Source: WJLY01 sp964562405
Lineage (GTDB): Bacteria > Joyebacterota > Joyebacteria > Joyebacterales > Joyebacteraceae
Reading direction: 5' to 3'
Length of the DNA stretch: 19,947 bases
Assembly (NCBI GenBank): GCA_964562405.1
Contig: CAZLTC010000045.1
Coordinates: forward strand, 1 to 19,947
This document shows, in pieces, positions 8,087 to 14,357 of this stretch. Position 1 is the stretch's first letter, and the number at the start of each line of letters is the position of its first letter. Both the position numbers and the translations under genes were made by a program. The notes under the pieces are model-generated. The model saw nothing but the letters and a program-made list of their open reading frames with translations, was not told where the DNA came from and ran no database searches.

Positions 8087-8448
8087 ATTTCCTTCATCCG
8101 CTTGGCGACATCATTCAGCCTGAACTCTATGGAATTGAGTATCCAGAACTGGAAGTGCTCAACCTTCGATTGCTTATGAATCATCCAGATGATCTTGGCA
8201 GAGACCAGCAGGACGCCGAGTTCGATGGAGAAGACCGGAGAGAGCGGTATCGGCCACCCGGCGACGTGCCGAAGCGCGTCAGCCAACAGAAGGACGGCGA
8301 CCGCGATCACGAACACGATGTTGACGACCCGATCGCGTTTGGTGGACCCGGCACCCCCTATCCTGCCCACGAGCTGGCGTATCTTCTCCTTCTCCCTCCT
8401 GAACTGCTCGAGTTCTTCTTCGAGCGACTGCGTGTCCCGCTCGTCCAT
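8087..8448 (-). CDS. Small coiled-coil/two-helix membrane protein, 3' end lost in gap
   Basis: 120 residues before the gap. It begins MDERDTQSLE, then a charged, heptad-like helix (8-28), a basic linker, two hydrophobic segments (about 41-58 and 70-91) and an amphipathic tail KVEHFQFWILNSIEFR. I do not recognise a named family; the tail resembles uncharacterised small membrane proteins in which it sits near the C-terminus, so little may be missing. The ATG at 8448 has GGGAGG 9 bases upstream; longer in-frame starts to 8547 add a low-complexity stretch unlike a protein N-terminus. It is probably separate from the YihY gene, not a fusion. Confidence 0.6.
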
Positions 8449-8524
8449 GTGATGAGACCTCCCGGATCGATCGTGTCGGCCCCGAGTGTTCGTCGAGGAC
8501 AAACTCGCGTGGCGTGTATGATGC

Positions 8525-8545
8525 GGCCCGCGGGCATCGCGGGCC
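8525..8545. other. 7-bp perfect hairpin downstream of the FTR-rubredoxin gene
   Basis: GGCCCGC at 8525-8531 pairs with GCGGGCC at 8539-8545 around a 7-base loop, nine bases past the stop at 8554. No T-run follows in the direction of transcription, so it is at best a weak or factor-assisted terminator or a 3'-end stabiliser. Confidence 0.35.
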
Positions 8546-8553
8546 AAGTTCGT

Positions 8554-9078
8554 CTAGAGGAACCTCTGGAATCTGTCCCGGCTCGCCTTGCAGACGGGAC
8601 AGACATCAGGAGGGTCGTTCCGTGCGCACAGATATCCGCAGACCGAGCACCGCCACACGGGATACGCAAGCTGTCCGCCTGTCGCAGATTCCGGACCTTC
8701 GTTGCGCTCTTGCCGCAACAGCCCGCGCTCGGCCTCGGGCGGCCTGCGTTCAGGCACAGGAGCGGCCTCTCGCTCTCCCTCGACCACGGCAGTCGAGACA
8801 TAGAGCGCGCAGTAACACGCGCCCCAATCGGTGACGTCGGGATCCCTGTAGTCGCACGGGCAGATGATGTCGAGGTCTAGTTCCTTCTCGCCGGCCGCAA
8901 GGCGGCACGGGCACGAGCGGTACCCGTACCTCTCCTCGTTGACCATGAGGCCCTCCGCCAGCGCCAGCACGATCTCGCGATCAGGATTCAAGTGGTAGCC
9001 CGAGCTCTCCGCATCGCGCCACAGCCGGGCCACCAGCGCCTCCACCGCTTCGCGCCTCGCCTCCTCGCCAACGCTCAA
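8554..9078 (-). CDS. Ferredoxin:disulfide (thioredoxin-type) reductase catalytic domain fused to rubredoxin
   Basis: 174 residues. Residues 1-100 are an FTR catalytic-subunit domain with its three CxC pairs: C56/C58 (SCPCR), C73/C75 (CPC) and C88/C90 (CYC). In plant FTR these hold a [4Fe-4S] cluster beside a redox-active disulfide. The His between the last cysteines in plant enzymes (CHC) is Tyr here. A charged linker (100-138) leads to a rubredoxin domain (139-174) with iron ligands C144, C147, C160 and C163. FTR-rubredoxin fusions are known as ferredoxin:disulfide reductases, notably in methanogens. The start is TTG at 9078, overlapping the glutaredoxin stop as TTGA, with AAGGAG 8 bases upstream; the next Met would delete the N-terminal helices. 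Translational coupling suggests that the glutaredoxin is its partner substrate. Confidence 0.93.
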   Translation of the reverse strand: MSVGEEARREAVEALVARLWRDAESSGYHLNPDREIVLALAEGLMVNEERYGYRSCPCRLAAGEKELDLDIICPCDYRDPDVTDWGACYCALYVSTAVVEGEREAAPVPERRPPEAERGLLRQERNEGPESATGGQLAYPVWRCSVCGYLCARNDPPDVCPVCKASRDRFQRFL

Positions 9079-9365
9079 AGCCCAAGCTCCTTCTTCAGAG
9101 TATCCGGATTGTAGCCAACGACGACCTTCTCATCGTCGATGACCACCGTCGGGAAGTTCCTGTTGGGATTCCACTTGCTCATCTCCTCCAACACGCCTCC
9201 CCTCTCACCCTTCGGAACCAGGTCGACGCTGATGTACTTGAAGGAGATGTCGTTCTCTTCCAGGAACTGCCTCGTCTTTCGGCACCATCCGCAAGTGGAC
9301 AGGCCGAAGAACGTTACCTCATGGTCACTTCTTGAACCCTCTATGGACTCCCACGTCTGTGACAT
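9075..9365 (-). CDS. Glutaredoxin-like thiol-disulfide protein (CGWC)
   Basis: 96 residues with a glutaredoxin fold: strand HEVTFFGL, active site STCGWCRKT with C25 and C28, and the cis-Pro segment NFPTVVIDD with VVVGY near residues 74-90. Both cysteines are present, so a dithiol mechanism is expected. It acts in the cytosol. The ATG at 9365 has AGGAG 6 bases ahead; an earlier start at 9449 would reach back toward the pyruvate kinase stop and add an unrelated N-terminus. Its stop overlaps the FTR-rubredoxin start. In organisms with similar pairs the glutaredoxin takes electrons from the iron-sulfur reductase instead of from glutathione; that role is inferred here from the overlap. Confidence 0.92.
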   Translation of the reverse strand: MSQTWESIEGSRSDHEVTFFGLSTCGWCRKTRQFLEENDISFKYISVDLVPKGERGGVLEEMSKWNPNRNFPTVVIDDEKVVVGYNPDTLKKELGL

Positions 9366-9461
9366 CTTCGGCTCCTCTCGGCGCTCAGGGATCTCTTGCA
9401 CCCCTCTTTCGACGCCTCTCAGGAACCAGAGATTCCCACCGGACGCCATCGCAGCACCCGG

Positions 9462-11315
9462 CTACACGGTCATCCTGAGCCCGGAGTCGGCCAGCGACAC
9501 AAGCCTCAACTGGTTGGTCGAGCCGGGATCGCCCAGGGGCGAACCGGAAACGAATAGAAGCAGGTCCCGCAGCGGACCACGGGTGCTGGTCCGCTCGAGC
9601 CAGCCCTCCTCCTCGAGCCCACGAAGCGCCGCGCCGTATATCTTCTCACCCGTAGCCGACCCCACGTCGATCGAGACCGGCCGTATGCCGAACGAGAGAA
9701 GCAGCTGACGGCGGTTCTCGTCATCGTGCGTGACCGCGAAGATGGGAACGTCCGGACGGAACCTCGCGAGCATTCGCGCGGTCCTTCCCGACGTGGTCAC
9801 CGCGACGATCCCGACTACCTCCGGAGACGATATCATCGCCCACGCTGACATGCAGACCATGTCGGTCGTGGTCTGCCGCTCGGTCTTGTCCTGCTTCTCA
9901 CAGTAGAGTCTGTTGATCAGCGTCTTCAGGTGTCGCTCGGACGGAGCCCTTAGCGAGGCCGACAGCTCGTGCTGTCTCCTGGGCAGGCGCTCGCGCGCCG
10001 CCGAGACGATGTCCGTGAGCGATCTGCTGACGCCGGCCCACTCCGAGACCATGTCGCTCCGGCTGTTCTGCCAATACTCCTCGGCCGTGCTCAGTATTCC
10101 CGCCATCATCTTCACGGACTCGACCGGGTACAGGCCGCTCGCCGTCTCTCCCGAGAGCATCGTGGCGTCCGTGCCATCGAGCGCTGCGTTAAAGACGTCA
10201 TTCACCTCCGACCGCGTCGGGCGCGGATGCTCCTGCATGGAGTGGAGCATCTGCGTCGCCGTGATCACGGGCTTCCCCCGGAGCCTGCATCTGCGGATGA
10301 TGTCCTTCTGCTCGCCGGGCACGCGGTCGGGGTCCATCTGAAGCGCGAGGTCACCTCTGGCCACCATGACCGCATCCGCGAGATCGACGATGCTGTCAAG
10401 CGCATCGGAGTCGACCGCTTCACGAGTCTCTATCTTAGCGACGATCTTGGGCAGGAGCGTCTGCTTCAGTATGGACGCACGCTCCCCCTTGGCCCCGAGT
10501 TCCCTGATGCGCTTGCGCACGAGCGCGCTGTGCGTGCTGTAGCTCTCGATCTCCCCGCGCAGACGGAGAACGTCCACGGGTCCTTTGACAAAAGAGAGCG
10601 CCACGAAGCTCAGGAAGCGACCGCCCTTTCTCAGAAGGAACCGGAGATCGTCGCGGTCCTTGTCAGTGAGCGCCGAGGGAACGTCTATCGCGACCCTCTT
10701 GGGCATGACGCCCTTGCGCGACGACACAGGACCACCGACCTCCACGACGCAGACCACGTGAGTCTTCCGCACGTTCGACCGGTCCGGAACCCGCAGGAGC
10801 GTGTTGCCATCGGCGACCGCGATCTCCACTGGGCCTCCGTCCAGACCCTTCCTCACGCAGCCACCGAAACCCTCGTAGAACTCCTCGTTCAGGAGAACGG
10901 TCCCCATGCGCGCGTTCCCCGCCGTGCTCACGTCCACGCCAGCCCCGGTGTCCCGGCGATAGTAGAGCAGGAACTCGTCACCTCGCTTGAGTTCCACGCC
11001 GCCCTCGCTGCGCCCCTGACCGTCGGACTCGAACTCGCCGAATCTGAGCTTCGGCCCCTGTAGATCGCCGAGCACCGCGACGGTCCTGGCCTCGCGTCGC
11101 TGGTTGTCATGAACCCAGGCAAAGACCTGCTCAATGAATCGGTCGTCACGGAACGAGAGGTTGAGCCTGACGACGTCGACGCCCGCCGACGACAGCAGAT
11201 CCAGCGCCTGGCCGACGTCCGCGTCGCGCGGCACGGCTTCGCGCGGCAGGCCGCACACGCGGTTGACCGTCCTCGGCGATACGGTTGCCACTATTCTCGT
11301 GCTTCGCTCGGCCAA
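9462..11315 (-). CDS. pyk: Divergent pyruvate kinase
   Basis: 617 residues, against about 470-590 for most pyruvate kinases. It transfers phosphate from PEP to ADP, the last ATP-forming step of glycolysis. Seen: N-terminal RIVATVSP; VVRLNLSF with R50, N52 and S54; GDLQGPKLR at 83-91; B-domain about 92-200; IVAKIET with catalytic K294 and metal ligand E296; VMVARGDL; ITATQMLHSM; PTRSEVNDVFNAALDGTDA; and a C-domain from about 484 with TTSGRTARML and GDPGSTNQLRL. Oddities: the usual SHG after N52 is SFR. About 25 extra residues (260-285) precede K294 and about 45 extra (420-480) lie before the C-domain. The TTG at 11315 is the only start that keeps strand 1, and has GAGGAGG 5 bases ahead. Catalytic residues look intact, so probably active but a distant subfamily. 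Confidence 0.93.
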   Translation of the reverse strand: MAERSTRIVATVSPRTVNRVCGLPREAVPRDADVGQALDLLSSAGVDVVRLNLSFRDDRFIEQVFAWVHDNQRREARTVAVLGDLQGPKLRFGEFESDGQGRSEGGVELKRGDEFLLYYRRDTGAGVDVSTAGNARMGTVLLNEEFYEGFGGCVRKGLDGGPVEIAVADGNTLLRVPDRSNVRKTHVVCVVEVGGPVSSRKGVMPKRVAIDVPSALTDKDRDDLRFLLRKGGRFLSFVALSFVKGPVDVLRLRGEIESYSTHSALVRKRIRELGAKGERASILKQTLLPKIVAKIETREAVDSDALDSIVDLADAVMVARGDLALQMDPDRVPGEQKDIIRRCRLRGKPVITATQMLHSMQEHPRPTRSEVNDVFNAALDGTDATMLSGETASGLYPVESVKMMAGILSTAEEYWQNSRSDMVSEWAGVSRSLTDIVSAARERLPRRQHELSASLRAPSERHLKTLINRLYCEKQDKTERQTTTDMVCMSAWAMISSPEVVGIVAVTTSGRTARMLARFRPDVPIFAVTHDDENRRQLLLSFGIRPVSIDVGSATGEKIYGAALRGLEEEGWLERTSTRGPLRDLLLFVSGSPLGDPGSTNQLRLVSLADSGLRMTV

Positions 11316-11387
11316 TGCCGCCTCCTCAGTGACCGTTCTTTCTCATGCCTGTGCGCCCTGCGGGCAGTGCTCGCACGCGGCCCCACG

Positions 11388-11765
11388 CTATGCGGCCGCA
11401 ACCTCCTCGACCCGCCATGTCTCCCCGATCCACAACCCCCGCACCGCAGCGTCCGGGAACCTCGACGACAGTCGACGCACCGCCGCGCGCAGCTGCACCA
11501 GCTGCTCATCCTTGCCTGCGGGATTGCCGGCACAATCGTGATGCGCGGCGACAACCACCCCGGCCGAGCCGTGGGCCCCGAGCGAGATCTCCACGCGCTT
11601 CTCGATCGAACGCGCCGTGTCCTCGTCGCCTCCCGAGAGAGCGCGCACAGGGCCGGGCTCAGTCACGAGGTCGACGTACCGGACCCCGTGGCGCTTCATC
11701 AGATACTCGATCAACGGCAGCTGGACCCTGCCGTCCATGCAGTTGACGGCCGTGTAAAAGGACAA
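11388..11765 (-). CDS. Minimal beta-carbonic-anhydrase-like zinc protein
   Basis: 125 residues, against about 165-230 for ordinary beta-carbonic anhydrases. It keeps both signatures of the family's metal site: CMDGR (C9, D11, R13) matching CxDxR, and HHDC (H75, C78) matching HxxC. C9, H75 and C78 would bind zinc and D11/R13 form the Asp-Arg dyad. The helical N-terminal arm and much of the dimer-forming periphery are absent. It could be a small carbonic anhydrase or a family relative with another reaction. The TTG at 11765 has GGGAGG 5 bases ahead, and no ATG precedes the first motif. It ends 72 bases before pyruvate kinase and may be cotranscribed with it. Confidence 0.7.
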   Translation of the reverse strand: MSFYTAVNCMDGRVQLPLIEYLMKRHGVRYVDLVTEPGPVRALSGGDEDTARSIEKRVEISLGAHGSAGVVVAAHHDCAGNPAGKDEQLVQLRAAVRRLSSRFPDAAVRGLWIGETWRVEEVAAA

Positions 11766-11786
11766 GCGTACCTCCCGGCGCCGCGG

Positions 11787-12302
11787 TCACTCACCGTCGC
11801 AGCCGACGCCCTCGAAGTTGACCTCTCTGTATATCTCGTACTCGGACGACATGCCAGGCACGAGCCTCACGTAGAACGTCATGCAGGAATCCGTCACCAC
11901 GTGCTCCTCGGCCTCGCTCCCATCCCCCGGCACCATCGTGATGCCCAGTGTGGCCCGGACGTCGCGGATGAACCAGGAACCCGGTTCACCAGGGGATTCT
12001 ACCGAATAGCCGCCGTCGAAGGTCAGCCTTACGCCTTCAACATTCTCGTCGGCCAGCATGCTCCTGGTCAGCGTCAGGACATCGTCACGACTCATCACAT
12101 TCACTTCCGGGGGGTTCACGATGACCCAGTCGTAGTCGTCAGCGAGCAACGAATCGAGCGCCGCCGCGTCTCTGTCGGACAGGGCCGCCGCGTACGCGTC
12201 CAGCACGCCCTCCGGCCCCGCGGCCACCACACCTCCTACCGCCGCCCCGTTCGTCAGAACCACGCAGAACGCTGCCGCCACCAACGCCGTCGTCGGTCTC
12301 AT
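11787..12302 (-). CDS. Secreted NTF2-like (SnoaL/DUF4440-type) protein
   Basis: 171 residues. A signal peptide occupies residues 1-28 (MRPTTALVAAAFCVVL..., likely cut near VVAAG). The rest begins EGVLDAYAAALSDRDAAALDSLLADDYDWV, the first helices of an NTF2-like cone fold, followed by strands ending in MTFYVRLVPGMSSEYEIYREV. This superfamily includes enzymes and ligand-binding proteins; nothing here fixes a ligand. The ATG at 12302 has GAGGAGG 6 bases ahead; the in-frame ATG at 12398 would bury the signal peptide. It lies 21 bases upstream of the carbonic-anhydrase-like start, probably in the same transcript. Confidence 0.72.
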   Translation of the reverse strand: MRPTTALVAAAFCVVLTNGAAVGGVVAAGPEGVLDAYAAALSDRDAAALDSLLADDYDWVIVNPPEVNVMSRDDVLTLTRSMLADENVEGVRLTFDGGYSVESPGEPGSWFIRDVRATLGITMVPGDGSEAEEHVVTDSCMTFYVRLVPGMSSEYEIYREVNFEGVGCDGE

Positions 12303-12398
12303 GCCGTGCCTCCTCTGTTCGACCCCGTCCTCATGGAGCGCGGCCGTGCGCGCCGCGGCAATACCCAGAGAGCCCGACGCGCCGAGAGTGGCCGGCAT

Positions 12399-12656
12399 TC
12401 AGCGAGGCTCGTCCTTCCAGTAGTCCGTCTCCGGCTCGTAGCAAACCGTCTCGAGGTCACCGGCCGATTTCAGAAGGAATGCCTGCGCATCGGATATGGC
12501 CTGATTGTAGATGGTCGGACCGACCGTCTTCAGAACGAAGTCGAGGAAGAGCGAGGCCCTGAGATCTCCCAGCTCCTCGTCGAAGCTCTCGAGCGCATAA
12601 CGCTTTATCGCCGCGAGGACTCGCTCCTCTCTCTCCTTCGGGAACTTGATGCTCAA
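12399..12656 (-). CDS. DUF2164 family protein
   Basis: 85 residues matching the small DUF2164 family: KFPKEREERVLAAIKRYALE, then DEELGDLRASLFLDFVLKTV and the characteristic GPTIYNQAISDAQ near residues 46-58. Function unknown; mostly helical and probably cytosolic. The start is TTG at 12656, overlapping the Mug stop as TTGA; there is no ATG upstream of the conserved block. GGGGGA and GGTGAG precede it at odd spacings, so its translation probably depends on coupling with mug. Confidence 0.82.
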   Translation of the reverse strand: MSIKFPKEREERVLAAIKRYALESFDEELGDLRASLFLDFVLKTVGPTIYNQAISDAQAFLLKSAGDLETVCYEPETDYWKDEPR

Positions 12657-13222
12657 GACTCACCGTCCCCCGTCCTGACCTCTTCAAGGAGTTTGCTGAG
12701 CAGGGCCGCGAAGTCCTGCGGCCGGTAGTGGGCATTCAGGCCGCTCGGGTTGGGCAGGACCCACACCCGTGAGCCCAAGAGCGGTTCGCTCTGCTCCCCG
12801 AGCACTGCGCGCGGGGCCTCGAACGCGCTCCGGTAGGCGCCTATGCCCAGAACCGCGAGGTATCGGGGACCGTGCCGCCTGAGCTTCTTCTTCAGGAGAC
12901 CGCGCCCTCTTCGCAGCTCCTGGGGCGTGAGCTCAGCCGCCACCGCGGTCGCGCGGGCGACCAGATTGGTGATGCCGCACCCGAACTCGATGAGAGCGTC
13001 CTGTTCCCACGGCTCGAGCACCCGGTCGGTGAACCCGGCGTCGTACAGGGCTCTCCAGAATCGGTTGCCCGGACGAGCGAAGTGGAACCCGACGGCCGCG
13101 GAGTAGAGCCCTGGATTGACGCCGCAGAAGACGACATCCAGTCCGCTCGCGATCACGTCGGGAACTCGCCGGCCGCGGGCCGCCCGAACCTGCTCGACCG
13201 TCGGCTTTCGCTCACGGTCCAT
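12653..13222 (-). CDS. mug: Mismatch-specific uracil/thymine DNA glycosylase (Mug)
   Basis: 189 residues. Mug-family enzymes remove uracil, or ethenocytosine and more weakly thymine, from mispairs with guanine. Motif 1 is GVNPG at 34-38 with N36 matching the catalytic Asn of E. coli Mug. SAAVGFHFARPGNRFWRAL (41-59) is the conserved helix region, and NPSGLN at 158-163 is the second motif that inserts into the DNA. The ATG at 13222 has AAGGTG 6 bases ahead; an extension to 13309 adds a Cys/Arg-rich stretch without a ribosome site. Its 5' end overlaps the upstream membrane-protein gene by 11 bases and its stop overlaps the DUF2164 start, so all three are probably one transcript. Confidence 0.92.
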   Translation of the reverse strand: MDRERKPTVEQVRAARGRRVPDVIASGLDVVFCGVNPGLYSAAVGFHFARPGNRFWRALYDAGFTDRVLEPWEQDALIEFGCGITNLVARATAVAAELTPQELRRGRGLLKKKLRRHGPRYLAVLGIGAYRSAFEAPRAVLGEQSEPLLGSRVWVLPNPSGLNAHYRPQDFAALLSKLLEEVRTGDGES

Positions 13223-13487
13223 CTGCTTCACCTTCCTCCCCCTGCAGCCCGCACACCCCCGACCGATCGGTCGCTCGGGCACGTTCCGATCCGTGGTCCC
13301 GATTCTCACCGTACATGAGAACCCAGAACAGGCCGTTGAGCAGGAACATCATCGCGCGCAGCAGTCTGCCGCCCGTGTTCGGGTCGCGCGTGGCCGTTCC
13401 GACGTATATGCCCGAAGCCACAAGCGAGCAGACACCCAACACAAAGAAGAACCACCTGAGGCCCTTTGGAATGGGTCTGGCGCTCAT
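13212..13487 (-). CDS. Small two-helix membrane protein
   Basis: 91 residues. MSARPIPKGLRWFF is followed by two hydrophobic helices, about 9-31 and 44-63 (LLRAMMFLLNGLFWVLMYG), then a charged cytosolic tail. The first helix starts right after basic residues. I recognise no named family. The ATG at 13487 has AGGGAG about 8 bases upstream. The end of the gene overlaps the mug start by 11 bases, which supports coexpression but says nothing on function. Confidence 0.65.
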   Translation of the reverse strand: MSARPIPKGLRWFFFVLGVCSLVASGIYVGTATRDPNTGGRLLRAMMFLLNGLFWVLMYGENRDHGSERARATDRSGVCGLQGEEGEADGP

Positions 13488-13529
13488 CACAGGACTCCCT
13501 GCGTTCGGTAGCACGTGACTCGACCGGCC

Positions 13530-13787
13530 CTACGAGTAGCGCCGCCGGCCGAAGGCTCCAGCAATGGCCAGGAGCACGACCGACCCGACTATGGCCACCA
13601 GCATACTGCGGAGATCGAAGGCGAAGTTGAAGCCCCGCCCGGTGATAAACTGCATGATGAGCCCGCCTACGAACGACCCGACGACGCCGACCACCACGGT
13701 CAGGCAGCAGCCGTTGCGGAAGCCCATTATCAGCCCCGCCACCCATCCGGCGAGCGCACCGAAGACGATCCAGGAAACGAGTCCCAT
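13530..13787 (-). CDS. GlsB/YeaQ/YmgE family (transglycosylase-associated) membrane protein
   Basis: 85 residues with three hydrophobic, glycine-rich helices: SWIVFGALAGWVAGLIMG, CCLTVVVGVVGSFVGGLI and MLVAIVGSVVLLAIAGAF. The GALAGW and GVVGSFVGG patterns are typical of the family, which is linked to general stress responses in many bacteria and lies in the inner membrane; biochemical role unknown. The ATG at 13787 has GGAGGAAC directly ahead. It is in line with the next membrane-protein gene, 42 bases downstream. Confidence 0.9.
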   Translation of the reverse strand: MGLVSWIVFGALAGWVAGLIMGFRNGCCLTVVVGVVGSFVGGLIMQFITGRGFNFAFDLRSMLVAIVGSVVLLAIAGAFGRRRYS

Positions 13788-13858
13788 GTTCCTCCGCTCC
13801 GCGGCGCTCTCTGCGACTGCGCCGCCTCAGCGCTGCGCGCTGTCCACGGCGCCGTTCC

Positions 13859-13969
13859 TCAGTACCGGCGCCGCCTCAAGATCATCAGGCGTGGATCGTC
13901 CGGACGCTCGTCGTGCAGGCAGTGCAGGAACGTAGGCTCCGTCTGCTCATCGACGTCCTGGAATCTCAC
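13859..13969 (-). CDS. Candidate 36-residue hypothetical protein
   Basis: A GTG at 13969 with GGAG 6 bases ahead opens a short frame reading VRFQDVDEQTEPTFLHCLHD, continuing DERPDDPRLM and ending in RRRRY before TGA. Third codon positions are mostly G or C, as in neighbouring genes. It fits between the zinc-ribbon stop (13999) and the GlsB-type start (13787) in the same direction with operon-like spacing. No family recognised. It is short enough to be chance. Confidence 0.35.
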   Translation of the reverse strand: MRFQDVDEQTEPTFLHCLHDERPDDPRLMILRRRRY

Positions 13970-13998
13970 GGCTCGCTCCGTCGCTCAACTCGCGACGA

Positions 13999-14196
13999 CT
14001 ACTCAACATCTCCGTAGGCCTCGTCGTCTCGCTTTCGGCCGCGACCGTGCTTCCAATCGCGCCCCTTACTGCGATCTACCTCGGCCCGCTGGATGTTCTC
14101 GCTCTCGCATTCCGGACAGACCGATGGGCGTGGTTGGCCGTGCGCCACCCGCCAGACGTGACCACAGTCGGAACACTCGAACGTGCGATTCGTCAC
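13999..14196 (-). CDS. Small zinc-ribbon protein
   Basis: 65 residues. FECSDCGHVWRVAHGQPRPSV leads into CPECES, giving two CxxC knuckles 16 residues apart, the pattern of a one-zinc ribbon (as in FmdB-like or rubredoxin-like short proteins). The C-terminal half is strongly charged (RSKGRDWKHGRGRKRDDEA) and probably disordered or nucleic-acid facing. Two consecutive GTG codons (14199, 14196) precede VTNRTF or TNRTF; the second has AGGAGG 5 bases ahead and is preferred. Function unknown. Confidence 0.7.
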   Translation of the reverse strand: MTNRTFECSDCGHVWRVAHGQPRPSVCPECESENIQRAEVDRSKGRDWKHGRGRKRDDEAYGDVE

Positions 14197-14255
14197 CACT
14201 CCCTCCTGAGACTACTCCCGTAGTTTCCCCGGCCTGGACCCTCGTCCCCTGCCGG

Positions 14256-14300
14256 GCTCTTGTACACAAGAGCATCCCGCCCAAAGACCATCTAAGTATA
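14256..14300 (-). promoter_or_regulatory. Possible -10 element and leader hairpin upstream of the zinc-ribbon gene
   Basis: On the minus strand, 14300-14295 reads TATACT, a 5-of-6 match to the -10 box, but I see no -35 match at 15-19 bases. Downstream, GCTCTTG at 14256-14262 pairs perfectly with CAAGAGC at 14267-14273 around a TACA loop. The layout, with a hairpin shortly after a -10 box, resembles that of the malic enzyme leader. Confidence 0.3.
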
Positions 14301-14357
14301 GCGCATCAGGGGGCCGGTAGCCCAGCCCATCCCTGCGGCCCGATCAGGCGCCCGGGG

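Noticed and set aside
8525..8545. Intrinsic terminator after the FTR-rubredoxin gene
   Set aside because: The stem is good, but no T-run follows, so I list it only as a hairpin.
9462..11315. Pyruvate kinase as a pseudogene
   Set aside because: Despite insertions and a changed motif, the frame is intact and the main catalytic residues and C-domain are present.
11109..12728. Long plus-strand open frame of 539 codons
   Set aside because: It runs antisense through pyruvate kinase, the carbonic-anhydrase-like, NTF2-like and DUF2164 genes, which have recognisable motifs and ribosome sites. Its translation is rich in Arg, His and Pro, typical of a shadow frame in high-GC DNA.
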